Part shown: piece after piece, positions 1 to 6,348 of the stretch | How positions within the stretch are numbered: position 1 is the stretch's first letter | Layout of the letters: every line of letters begins with the position of its first letter | The notes under the pieces: generated by a model | The model's database searches: none | What the model was told of the DNA's origin: nothing | Seen by the model: only the letters and a program-made list of their open reading frames with translations | Program-made: the position numbers and the translations under genes | NCBI GenBank assembly: GCA_028275075.1 | Contig: JAQCNK010000036.1 | Coordinates: forward strand, 1 to 6,956 | Reading direction: 5' to 3' | Source of the DNA: Haloarcula sp. | Lineage (GTDB): Archaea; Halobacteriota; Halobacteria; Halobacteriales; Haloarculaceae | DNA: 6,956 bases

Positions 1-316
1 GCCGTTGGCGGCCCACCTCCGATGGCGCAATCGCGGGGTGGCGCTGGACGACGACGTGCTGGCGACACGGACCGGATTCTGGCGCCGGACCACGCGAATC
101 GTGCCGTACTACCGCGTTCAAACAGTGTTTGTCGGCCGCTCGCCGTTCCAGCGACGCCGGGACCTCGCGACGGTGACGGCCGACACGGCCTCAACGACCA
201 GCCTCTTCGGTGGCGCGGCCACGGCCTATGACGTGGACAATGACCGGGCCGTAGAGATCAGGAACGCGCTCCGAGAGCGGCTCTACAGCGACTTACTGGC
301 GCGAAACTACGACTGA
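1..316 (+). CDS. C-terminal part of a bacterial-type PH-domain membrane protein (YdbS/YdbT-like), 5' end outside window
   Basis: Only the last 104 residues are visible. The frame is already open at base 2, and the first possible start (TTG at 5) falls in mid-domain, so the gene begins upstream of the window. The visible part matches the bPH_2 (DUF304, PF03703) pattern. An Arg/Trp-rich stretch follows what would be a membrane helix, then come 'RTGFWRRTTRIVPYYRVQTV', 'SPFQRRRDLATVTADTAS', and a final amphipathic segment of the 'AVEIRNALRERL' type. This family forms small or multi-domain membrane proteins with cytoplasmic PH-like folds. Their biochemical role is poorly known, although haloarchaea often carry ydbS- and ydbT-like genes side by side. 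Which of the two this is cannot be told from the fragment; ending on such a domain suits either. It stops with TGA and converges on dna2 with a 21-bp gap that holds no obvious terminator. Confidence 0.82.
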   Translation, partial: PLAAHLRWRNRGVALDDDVLATRTGFWRRTTRIVPYYRVQTVFVGRSPFQRRRDLATVTADTASTTSLFGGAATAYDVDNDRAVEIRNALRERLYSDLLARNYD

Positions 317-337
317 GATAGCTGACAAACCCGGCCG

Positions 338-3058
338 CTACTGTGCCCACTCGACCATCCGGCCGTAAACAGGGTCGGTGTCGAGCGCATCGGCGTCTCC
401 AACCAGCACCAGCGCCTTCTTCGCCCGCGTAAGTGCGACGTTGATGCGGCGGTAGTCCTCGAAGATAGGTCCCGACAGCGTGCCAGTGGCGACGAACGAC
501 ACCACGATAACTTCCTTGCTCGACCCCTGGAACCGGTCGACAGTATCGACGGCTACGTCGGGCAGCCGCCGGTTCAGTTCGGCGACCTGCGCGCGGAACG
601 GCGCGATGACGCCGATGTCGTCGGCCGGTACGCCGGCGGCACGGTAGGCACCGACAACGTCGGCCACCGCGTCGGCCTCCGCGGGATTGGTGTTGCCAGT
701 CTGGCTGCTGCCGGGATCGACGAAAGCGACGCCATCACGAAGGTACTCGGGCAACGCGTCCAACGTGACCCCGTCGAGGTCGTCGATGCGCTGGGCGGCC
801 ACCGCGCCGGTCGCAGGGCGCAACTGGCCGTCGTAGAACTCCCGCGAGGCAAAGGCTTGGATGCGCTGGGCCATCCGGTACTGGCGATCCAGCATCACGC
901 CGGCCTCGGGGAATTCGTCGATGAGTCGCTCGAACAGCGAGGTCGAGAGCGTCTCGTCCTCCGACTGCACGACCGGTGGGAGCTGCTGATGATCGCCGAC
1001 GAGGACGAACCGGTCGGCCAGCGTCGTCGCCGCCAGCGTCCCCGGTTCGGTGAGTTGGCCGGCCTCGTCGACGACGGCGGCGTCGAACGACTGGGACTGC
1101 ATCGCGGTCCCGCCACAGGTCGCGGTCGTCGCCGCGACGACCTTTGCGTCCCGGAGCGTACCCGCACACTCCTCTGGGTCGCCAGACTGCTCCAGCCGGT
1201 ATTTCTGCATGTCCTCGCGGACGCCGCTCTCGGTGCCGACACGGACGATATCGGTAAAGCCCTGTTCTTCCAATGCCTCGATGGCGTTGTCCACGGCACG
1301 GTTGGTGAACGCGGAGAGGAGTACCCGGTCTCCCTGTGCTACGAGCGCTCGGATCATCCGGGCGAGCGTGTACGTCTTGCCTGTCCCGGGCGGCCCGTGA
1401 ACGAGCGCGAAGTCCGCCGCCCCGACGGCCAGCTGACAGGCCTCGTTCTGGGCGTCGTTGTTGTCGATGTAGGTCTTCGAAACCGGCTCGAACTCGGGCT
1501 CCCGCCGTCCGAAGAGCACGTCCTTTCGTTCCGACGACTGGGTCAGCAGGGCGTCGTGGAGCGCGTTCTGGAGCCGATCGATCGTGAGCTCGGAGGGGTA
1601 GACGTCGAGCCGGCGCAGGTCCAGGGGCTCGTCGGTCGTCACGACGATTTCCCCCTCGGCGAGCCGCTGGACCCTGCCGAGTTCGGCGTCGCCGTTGATA
1701 GGGTCGCCGTCGCTGGCCATCACGTAGTCGCCTTCGCGAATTTTCGAGACCGCGCCGGTCCCCGTAGCGCGAAGCTCCCACTGACCGCCGTCGAGTTCGG
1801 TGCGGCCCGCCGGTTCCAGAGCCACCAGTGCACGGTCGTCGTCGGCCCGCTCTTCGGGCGTCTGCTCCCATAGTTTGGCGTACTCGCGGTGGACGGCGCG
1901 GCGCTCGGCCTCGATGGCTCGGTAGAACCGCTCAAAGTACTCTCGTTCCTCGTCGGGGATGGCAACGCCGACCCGGCCGGCTTTGGACTCTTGATCGAGC
2001 CGACCGGAGACGGCCATACAGGTGTCCTGCTCGAAGCAGTACTCACACTTGGCGTTGGCTTCGTACCCCGTCGGCACGCCCGAATCGTGTTCCATGGCGG
2101 CGATGGCGTTCCTGGTCCTGATGACGTATTTCAACAGGCCGGCGCCGATAGAGAACTCCTTGGCTGGCGAGAGATCGCCGCTCTCTTCCGTGCGTTCAAC
2201 GGCGGCGTTTTTCGTATAGAGGAGCGTCCCGGTGTCGGGCGCCGCGTCGATGGGCGTCTGGGTCGCCCCGCCGTCGCCGGCCATAACCGCGCTCGCGTCG
2301 AGGCAACTCGCTTCCCGCTCGCCCAGCATCAGCGCGTACGCCGTCGCCTGAATCTTGTCCTGGAAACGGGGCTCGCGTTTGGTGTTCTTGCCAGTCTTGA
2401 GTTCGACCGGCATCCCGCGGCGGACGGCGTCGGCTCGCCCTTTCATCCCGTAGCGTTCGGAGATGAGCGTCATCTCGGAGCGCCACTGATCGGTTTCGGT
2501 CAGCGTCCCCTGCTGGAGCCACCCCTCGATTGCCGTCGCGTGGTCGCGCACGTCGCCGGCAACCGCCTCTGCATCCCGACCCAGCAGGCCGATATCGAGG
2601 CCGGCCTCGTGGACCTGTTTGTCGATGGCCGTCTCCACGTCCCGCCCCCGGAGAAGGTCGCCGAACACCTCGTGGACGACAGTCCCTTTCACCAGTGGAT
2701 AGGCGAGTTCGGCGCCGTCGAGTTTCCGGAGATAGTACATCCGCGGACACTGCACCCAGGTCCGGATGTCGGTCACGTCGACGATGAAATCTGGTTCGAC
2801 GACGACCGAGGCGTCCCCACCCACCGAGTACTGGGTCTCGCCCTGATACTGGCGTTCGTCGGGGTCGTAGACGGCCAGTTCCATCCCCGAGTCGAGGTAA
2901 TCGGCGGTCTCGGTCCACTTCCCCCACAGGGTCACGGTCGTTGGCTCGCCGGCGCCGCCGTCGGGCCGCAGGGTAACCTCGCAGAGTTCGCTCTCGCCGT
3001 ACTGCGTGTTGACGGTCTTGGGCTCCTCGACATCGACGACGACACCGCGCAATTGCAC
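338..3058 (-). CDS. dna2: Dna2-like nuclease-helicase (OB fold + Cas4/RecB-type Fe-S nuclease + SF1B helicase)
   Basis: A single-chain DNA helicase and single-strand nuclease, expected to act in flap processing, end resection or replication repair. Numbering is from GTG at 3058 (906 aa). Residues 1-90 look like an OB fold of RPA type ('LCEVTLR', 'VTLWGKW'). Residues 95-350 form a Cas4/Dna2 nuclease: HEVF at 129, the GRAD Asp at 210, ELK with Glu219 and Lys221, and Q237-x3-Y241. Four cysteines (104, 338, 341, 347) are placed to hold a 4Fe-4S cluster. Residues about 410-490 suit the 1B beta-barrel of Upf1-like helicases. All SF1B motifs are present: Q-motif Gln537, Walker A GPPGTGKT 555-562, DEAG 664-667, GDHQQLPP 688-695, LDRQYRM 723-729, DRFQG 841-845 and NVALTRAKK 873-881. 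A TTG at 3064 extends the frame by two residues, but GTG 3058 is preferred because an A/T patch (3083-3087) lies 27 nt upstream. No key residue is missing. The gene lies 38 bp after the membrane protein gene. Confidence 0.93.
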   Translation of the reverse strand: MQLRGVVVDVEEPKTVNTQYGESELCEVTLRPDGGAGEPTTVTLWGKWTETADYLDSGMELAVYDPDERQYQGETQYSVGGDASVVVEPDFIVDVTDIRTWVQCPRMYYLRKLDGAELAYPLVKGTVVHEVFGDLLRGRDVETAIDKQVHEAGLDIGLLGRDAEAVAGDVRDHATAIEGWLQQGTLTETDQWRSEMTLISERYGMKGRADAVRRGMPVELKTGKNTKREPRFQDKIQATAYALMLGEREASCLDASAVMAGDGGATQTPIDAAPDTGTLLYTKNAAVERTEESGDLSPAKEFSIGAGLLKYVIRTRNAIAAMEHDSGVPTGYEANAKCEYCFEQDTCMAVSGRLDQESKAGRVGVAIPDEEREYFERFYRAIEAERRAVHREYAKLWEQTPEERADDDRALVALEPAGRTELDGGQWELRATGTGAVSKIREGDYVMASDGDPINGDAELGRVQRLAEGEIVVTTDEPLDLRRLDVYPSELTIDRLQNALHDALLTQSSERKDVLFGRREPEFEPVSKTYIDNNDAQNEACQLAVGAADFALVHGPPGTGKTYTLARMIRALVAQGDRVLLSAFTNRAVDNAIEALEEQGFTDIVRVGTESGVREDMQKYRLEQSGDPEECAGTLRDAKVVAATTATCGGTAMQSQSFDAAVVDEAGQLTEPGTLAATTLADRFVLVGDHQQLPPVVQSEDETLSTSLFERLIDEFPEAGVMLDRQYRMAQRIQAFASREFYDGQLRPATGAVAAQRIDDLDGVTLDALPEYLRDGVAFVDPGSSQTGNTNPAEADAVADVVGAYRAAGVPADDIGVIAPFRAQVAELNRRLPDVAVDTVDRFQGSSKEVIVVSFVATGTLSGPIFEDYRRINVALTRAKKALVLVGDADALDTDPVYGRMVEWAQ

Positions 3059-3082
3059 GGGCAACGCAACGGGCGGGGTCGG

Positions 3083-3087
3083 AAAAA
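3083..3087 (-). promoter_or_regulatory. Candidate TATA box for dna2 (or U-tract terminator of the upstream gene)
   Basis: On the - strand this reads GCGTTTTTCCG, the only A/T run in the 38-bp gap. Its centre is 27 nt upstream of GTG 3058, the spacing expected for a leaderless haloarchaeal transcript. No clear BRE precedes it. Because it also follows the stop codon of the membrane protein gene by about 10 nt, a poly-U termination role for that gene is an equal alternative. This is inference from spacing only. Confidence 0.4.
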
Positions 3088-3096
3088 CGCTGTCGG

Positions 3097-4110
3097 TCAG
3101 CCATCGGCGGCGGGACGCCAGCCCCGCAGAGACGCGACACAGACGCCTCCCGCCAGCGCTCCGAAGGGGAGGGCGACGGTCCGAACCACTACCACGCCGG
3201 CGGTGGCGGGACCGGCCGTCGCCCCGGTCACCAGAACCAGTGCTCCGCCCAGTAGCAGGTCATACGCGCCGAGACTGCCGGGAATCGGAACGACGCTCGC
3301 GACCTGTGGGAGCGGCACGACGACGAGAATCGGCAGGAGCGTTACCGGCTCGCCGACGCCGGCCAGCGCCACCCAGAGCGCCGCTGCGGTGAGGACCTGC
3401 TCGAGGAGGCCCCCAACCACGATTAGCGAGAGCAGCCCAGCTGACGATCTGAACTCGACGATTCGCTCCCAGTAGCGCCTCACGGACGCGGCCACGACCG
3501 CACGGCCACACGGCTGATCGCGGAACAGCCCAGAGAGGCGACTGAGGATGGGTGTCGCCACCGCGACGACACCGGTCGATATCTGCCGCCGCGAAGCGAG
3601 TATTACTCCCCCGGCGGCGGCCAGTCCGAAGACCGACACGGCCAACACCGACAGCAGCCCGCTAGCGTCTGGCGTTCCCGCGAGGACAGCCACGCCCAGA
3701 ACCGCAGATAGGGATAGTTGCGAGCCCGATTTGACGTACTTGGCGACTGAGCGGACACCAAGCGCTTCCGAGTACCCCGTCTCCGTGGTCACGCTGATGA
3801 ACCGCGCCATGATGGGTTCCGAACTCACCGGGCCGGCTGGGCTGAGGATATCAAAGAAGTCCCCCGCGAGAGCGAACTGGACACTCTGACCCGTCGACAG
3901 GCCGCCGTTAAGCGGTGCGATAGACGCCCAAACGCCGAATCCATCGGCAACGCCTTCCAGAACTATGAGCGCGACGACGAGGGCAAGCGCCCACGGTGTA
4001 ATCGCCGTCACCCGAGCTAGCACCGTGTCGGTGCCGACGGTGTAGAGGTAGCCGGCGAACACCGTCGCACCGACTCCGACTCCGACGGCGAACCGAAGTG
4101 CCCGTCTCAC
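3097..4110 (-). CDS. Flippase-like integral membrane protein (lysylphosphatidylglycerol synthase TM / UPF0104 family)
   Basis: A 337-aa multi-pass membrane protein of the PF03706 type, the TM module found in MprF and fused to glycosyltransferases such as haloarchaeal AglD. Here it stands alone with no catalytic domain, so a lipid- or glycolipid-handling role is only inferred from the family. From GTG 4110, hydrophobic segments lie near residues 8-25, 40-60, 129-145, 150-172, 224-250, 256-273, 285-296 and 303-327. Two family signatures are visible: the re-entrant 'SPAGPVSSEP' at about 90-99, and 'PIPGSLGAYD' at about 275-284, where many relatives have Glu in place of the final Asp. A TTG at 4137 would add nine polar residues. 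GTG 4110 is preferred because an A/T patch at 4136-4140 lies 28 nt upstream of it and would overlap the TTG. The substrate cannot be named. The gene lies between DUF2237 and dna2 on the same strand. Confidence 0.82.
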   Translation of the reverse strand: MRRALRFAVGVGVGATVFAGYLYTVGTDTVLARVTAITPWALALVVALIVLEGVADGFGVWASIAPLNGGLSTGQSVQFALAGDFFDILSPAGPVSSEPIMARFISVTTETGYSEALGVRSVAKYVKSGSQLSLSAVLGVAVLAGTPDASGLLSVLAVSVFGLAAAGGVILASRRQISTGVVAVATPILSRLSGLFRDQPCGRAVVAASVRRYWERIVEFRSSAGLLSLIVVGGLLEQVLTAAALWVALAGVGEPVTLLPILVVVPLPQVASVVPIPGSLGAYDLLLGGALVLVTGATAGPATAGVVVVRTVALPFGALAGGVCVASLRGWRPAADG

Positions 4111-4135
4111 GTCCAGCAGTCGGTTGGAGTCTCGC

Positions 4136-4140
4136 AAAAA
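4136..4140 (-). promoter_or_regulatory. Candidate TATA box for the flippase-like gene
   Basis: The - strand reads TACGTTTTTGCG, centred 28 nt upstream of GTG 4110. This matches the spacing of the other - strand candidates in the window and supports GTG over TTG 4137 as the start. It also lies about 40 nt past the DUF2237 stop, so a U-tract terminator for that gene is possible. Confidence 0.42.
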
Positions 4141-4177
4141 CGTACCGGTGATCCGGGGCGTCGATCCGTCGTCGCTG

Positions 4178-4555
4178 TTACTCTCTCGACTCCCCGTGAG
4201 CGTACTCCCGAAGCGTCTCCAGAGAAACGTCTTCGAGCACGTCTTCGCTCGTGGCCGTAAGGACGACCGGTGGCGCCGTCCCTGCCTCGTGGGCCTCTAT
4301 CCAGCGCGGGACACAGAGACACCAGTGGTCACCCGGTTCGAGGCCGGGAAAGTCCAGTTCCGGCCGGGGCGTTACGAGGTCGTTACCCTGGGCCTTGCTG
4401 TACTGCAGGAACTCCTCGGTCATCACGCCACAGATCTCGTGGCGGCCGGGGTCACGCTGGAGCGGGTAGCAGTAGCCGTCCCGCATGAACCCAGTCGTCG
4501 GGTCCATCGAACAGGTGTCGAGTTCCCCGCCGAGGACGTTTGTCTCGCTCTCCAT
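4178..4555 (-). CDS. DUF2237 family protein, function unknown
   Basis: A 125-aa soluble protein that follows the DUF2237 (PF09996) pattern from end to end: 'NVLGGELDTCSMDPTTGFMR' at residues 6-25, 'HEICGVMTEEFLQYSKAQGN' at 39-58, 'DFPGLEPGDHWCLC' at 68-81 and 'GTAPPVVLTAT' after that. Five cysteines (15, 29, 42, 79, 81) sit in or next to conserved stretches, which may mean metal binding or redox chemistry, but no activity is established for the family. The family is widespread in bacteria, so ancient transfer into haloarchaea is plausible but not shown here. ATG 4555 is chosen over the longer ATG 4639 frame: the extra 28 residues are outside the family's usual N-terminus, and a TTTT patch lies 27 nt upstream of 4555. 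The in-frame ATG at 4564 is the other candidate. The gene is divergent from the 4648 gene. Confidence 0.88.
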   Translation of the reverse strand: MESETNVLGGELDTCSMDPTTGFMRDGYCYPLQRDPGRHEICGVMTEEFLQYSKAQGNDLVTPRPELDFPGLEPGDHWCLCVPRWIEAHEAGTAPPVVLTATSEDVLEDVSLETLREYAHGESRE

Positions 4556-4577
4556 ACCACCCATCCCGGGCGACGAC

Positions 4578-4591
4578 CCAAAACCGTTTGG
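4578..4591. promoter_or_regulatory. Promoter of the DUF2237 gene with an overlapping inverted repeat
   Basis: The - strand carries AAACGGTTTTGGG, with the TTTT (4580-4583) centred 26-27 nt upstream of ATG 4555. This is a TATA-like element with an A-rich stretch upstream that could serve as a BRE. The same bases form a small inverted repeat, CCAAA-ACCG-TTTGG, with arms 4578-4582 and 4587-4591. A regulator binding there would cover the TATA element. The symmetry is short and may be chance. Confidence 0.4.
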
Positions 4592-4647
4592 TCGGGCCAC
4601 TGCTGTGGGACCGATGGCTTCATTCTGGACGGGACCCAAACTAGGCT

Positions 4648-4920
4648 ATGCGCGTTCGCAATTGGCAGGACATCATCGACGACGTGATGGACAGCAACGC
4701 TGACCCCGGTGGGTTGCGCGCTGTCGGGGGCGACCGCGCGGGCGGTATCGGCGAAGACATGTATATTGGCCATCCCGCCGCTGGAGTGTCCCAGCTAAAG
4801 ACATACGCCAAAAACCCGATGTCCGTTCAGGGCGTCGGCTCTCAGATCGCACGGAAGATCGACGACGATATCGAGCCGCTGTTCCCGAACGAGGGGTCTA
4901 CTGATATGGGTGCCCGCTGA
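4648..4920 (+). CDS. Small conserved-looking haloarchaeal protein, function unknown
   Basis: A 90-aa acidic soluble protein that I do not recognise as a named family. It resembles haloarchaeal hypotheticals that begin with the 'MRVRNWQDI' type of N-terminus. Notable stretches are the glycine-rich 'AVGGDRAGGIGEDMYIGHP' at residues 25-43, 'VSQLKTYAKNP' at 47-57 and 'GVGSQIARKIDDDIEPLFP' at 62-80. There is no signal peptide, no membrane helix and no cysteine. Coding character is good: mostly G/C-ending codons and acidic composition. ATG 4648 opens the frame close to the recognisable N-terminus. A weak A/T patch (TTCATT, 4619-4624) lies 27 nt upstream and could be its leaderless promoter, facing the DUF2237 promoter. 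Its stop overlaps the start of the next gene by one base, so the two are probably translated together. Confidence 0.75.
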   Translation: MRVRNWQDIIDDVMDSNADPGGLRAVGGDRAGGIGEDMYIGHPAAGVSQLKTYAKNPMSVQGVGSQIARKIDDDIEPLFPNEGSTDMGAR

Positions 4921-5231
4921 TGGTCAGCCCCTCGGTAACGGAAGCGGATCGGGAGACGTTCCTGATCCAACTGAAGGTCGGGTTCGCGCTGCTTGTCGGT
5001 GGCTCGATGACGCTGGTGGTCTTGTGGGGCGCTGGAGGCCTGCTCGTCGCGCTCGGCGTCGGTGTCGCTACGACGCTTGTCGGTGGTGCACTGGCACAGC
5101 TCACGTTCCCGGATAGCCTCGCCGAGACCCCCTACGACGACGACCTCGAACGCGGCCCGAAACCCGGAACGCGGCTACAGGAACGCCGTGATCGGTCCGA
5201 CGACAGGGAAACACAGGACGGCCCCCGGTAG
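4920..5231 (+). CDS. Small two-helix membrane protein, function unknown
   Basis: A 103-aa protein that I cannot assign to a family. Residues 1-18 are polar. Two adjacent hydrophobic segments lie at about 20-37 and 39-61, split by a short Gly-Ala-Gly-Gly turn, which suggests a helical hairpin. Residues 63-103 form a charged tail rich in Asp, Glu and Arg. ATG 4920 shares its A with the TGA of the preceding gene (TGATG), a common haloarchaeal sign of coupled translation. No independent promoter is visible inside the upstream gene. The pairing suggests that the 90-aa soluble protein and this membrane protein may work together, but nothing in either names a role. It ends 27 bp before the stop of the convergent protease gene. 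Confidence 0.72.
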   Translation: MVSPSVTEADRETFLIQLKVGFALLVGGSMTLVVLWGAGGLLVALGVGVATTLVGGALAQLTFPDSLAETPYDDDLERGPKPGTRLQERRDRSDDRETQDGPR

Positions 5232-5258
5232 ACCGAGAAACGAGTACGACAGTGGATA

Positions 5259-6209
5259 TCAATCCAGCACGCGCTCGATCCACAGCCGCGGTCGTTCTAT
5301 CTCGTCGTCAGTCGGGAGCGTTTCGGGTGAGTCCCAGACCCGCCCCGCTGCGGCGACGCCGCGGGCGTCGGCCACGTCGTCGAAGAAACTCTTGCCGCGT
5401 TCGTACTGTTGGCGTTTCATACCGAGACCGAGGAACCGCCGGACGAGTTTTGCGACCGGCCCCCGCCCCTTCCGTCGCTGGTCAACCTTCCGCCGGAGGT
5501 CGTCGTACTCGTCGTCGAACGCGCGGTCCATCAGCAGCTCTGCGTACCCCTCGACGGCGGTCATCGTCGCGTCGAGCTGGCCCAGCGAGGAGCGGCTGAG
5601 CTCGCCGCTGGATAACTTTTCGATGGTCTCGGCCATCGTCTCTTCCATGTGGTCCGAGAGCCACGGCGCGGCCCCGAACTCAGCGGCGTGGGTCACCTCG
5701 TGGAAGGCGATCCAGCGACGGAAGCGGTCACCGTCGACACCGAGTTGGCCGGCGACACGCTGGATGTTCGGGCGGACGAAGTACAGCGCGTGGTCGTCGT
5801 TGTCCGCGAGCAGGAGTGGATCGTACTGACCGAGCACGTTGTTCCCCAGAAAGGAGAGCGCAAAGGCCATCGAGCCGGTGTTGACGACTCGGGCGACGCC
5901 CGGGATGTATTCGGCTTGCTGTTCGATAGGTGCCATCACGCGCTCGAAAGTTTTGATGTTGGCATCGATCCAGTGGTGACGGTTCTGGATCTCGACCGTT
6001 GCAGGGAGGTCGAAATCGAGGTCGCCGACCTCGCGGACCCGGTCACGGGCGTCACGGACGTCCGAGCTGTACCCGTCCTGCTCGGCCGCCGAGATAGAGA
6101 GATCGCCGGAGTCTGTCGACTCCTTGGCAGCCTCCGCGACCGCCTGCCAGTCTATCGGTCCGTCCCCCGTCGCACCGGCGACGGCACGGACACTATGATA
6201 TATTCCCAT
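5259..6209 (-). CDS. Zincin-like metalloprotease of the DUF2342 family (F420-associated type)
   Basis: A 316-aa soluble protein with the zinc-protease signature HEVTH at 170-174, followed by 'AAEFGAAPWLSDH', which fits the DUF2342/Zincin_2 (PF10103) family. The two His are zinc ligands and Glu171 the catalytic base. 'AVEGYAELLMDRAF' at 218-231 matches the family's second conserved block, whose Glu220 is a plausible third ligand. The C-terminal run 'RGKSFFDDVADARGV' to 'WDSPETLPTDDEI' (271-303) is also typical, as is an early 'IDW' at 19-21. No signal peptide or membrane helix is seen, so it is probably cytoplasmic. One branch of the family was named from its co-occurrence with coenzyme F420 synthesis, which haloarchaea possess, but no substrate is known. 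ATG 6209 is supported by a CATATG patch 26-27 nt upstream. The gene is divergent from the M42 peptidase gene. Confidence 0.87.
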   Translation of the reverse strand: MGIYHSVRAVAGATGDGPIDWQAVAEAAKESTDSGDLSISAAEQDGYSSDVRDARDRVREVGDLDFDLPATVEIQNRHHWIDANIKTFERVMAPIEQQAEYIPGVARVVNTGSMAFALSFLGNNVLGQYDPLLLADNDDHALYFVRPNIQRVAGQLGVDGDRFRRWIAFHEVTHAAEFGAAPWLSDHMEETMAETIEKLSSGELSRSSLGQLDATMTAVEGYAELLMDRAFDDEYDDLRRKVDQRRKGRGPVAKLVRRFLGLGMKRQQYERGKSFFDDVADARGVAAAGRVWDSPETLPTDDEIERPRLWIERVLD

Positions 6210-6348
6210 ACTCCGGTAACGTTTCGGGGCGTCATATGCCTTCTCCCGTATAGTCTATGGCGTCCGCTTCGTCGACTGTGGCGTCCTCGCCGCTTCCGCC
6301 CCACTTCTTGACCGCAACTGCAATGACCGGCGGCGGCAAAGACGGGGT
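6210..6348. other. Divergent intergenic region between two metallopeptidase genes
   Basis: A 139-bp gap holding the protease promoter on the - strand. For the + strand M42 gene, the position 27 nt upstream of ATG 6349 (around 6322) has only a weak A/T stretch (GCAATGA), and a TATAG/CTAT patch near 6250-6259 would imply a longer leader. The gap is unusually GC-rich for a haloarchaeal promoter. On the - strand it carries an open acidic reading frame, ending at TGA 6232-6234, with no ATG, GTG or TTG inside the gap. Confidence 0.4.
6233..6238 (-). promoter_or_regulatory. Candidate TATA box for the DUF2342 metalloprotease gene
   Basis: The - strand reads GGCATATGACG, with CATATG centred 26-27 nt upstream of ATG 6209. 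This is the spacing of a leaderless haloarchaeal promoter and agrees with the three other - strand candidates. Confidence 0.42.

Noticed and set aside
317..337. Transcription terminator between convergent genes (also 5232-5258)
   Set aside because: Neither gap shows a T-run or a stem-loop; both are too short and GC-rich to support a call.
857..1873. A 338-codon + strand open frame, and overlapping - strand frames at 735-1871 and 2196-3140
   Set aside because: All overlap dna2 in other frames. The translations are Arg-rich and lack any recognisable family, the usual out-of-frame signature of haloarchaeal genes.
2000..2760. Cas4-like nuclease as a sign of a CRISPR-Cas locus
   Set aside because: The nuclease is fused to an SF1B helicase in Dna2 order, and no repeats or other cas genes are present.
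1889..3475. A 528-codon open frame on the + strand
   Set aside because: It lies antisense to dna2 and runs into the membrane protein gene. It shows no domain motifs, and long antisense frames are expected opposite G/C-ending codons; dna2 has a full set of conserved motifs.
4556..4639. N-terminal extension of the DUF2237 protein from ATG 4639
   Set aside because: The added 28 residues lie outside the conserved family region and would place the TATA-like patch inside the coding sequence.
5649..6311. A 220-codon + strand frame, with another at 5062-5829
   Set aside because: Both are antisense shadows of the DUF2342 protease gene, which has an intact HExxH site and family-wide conservation.
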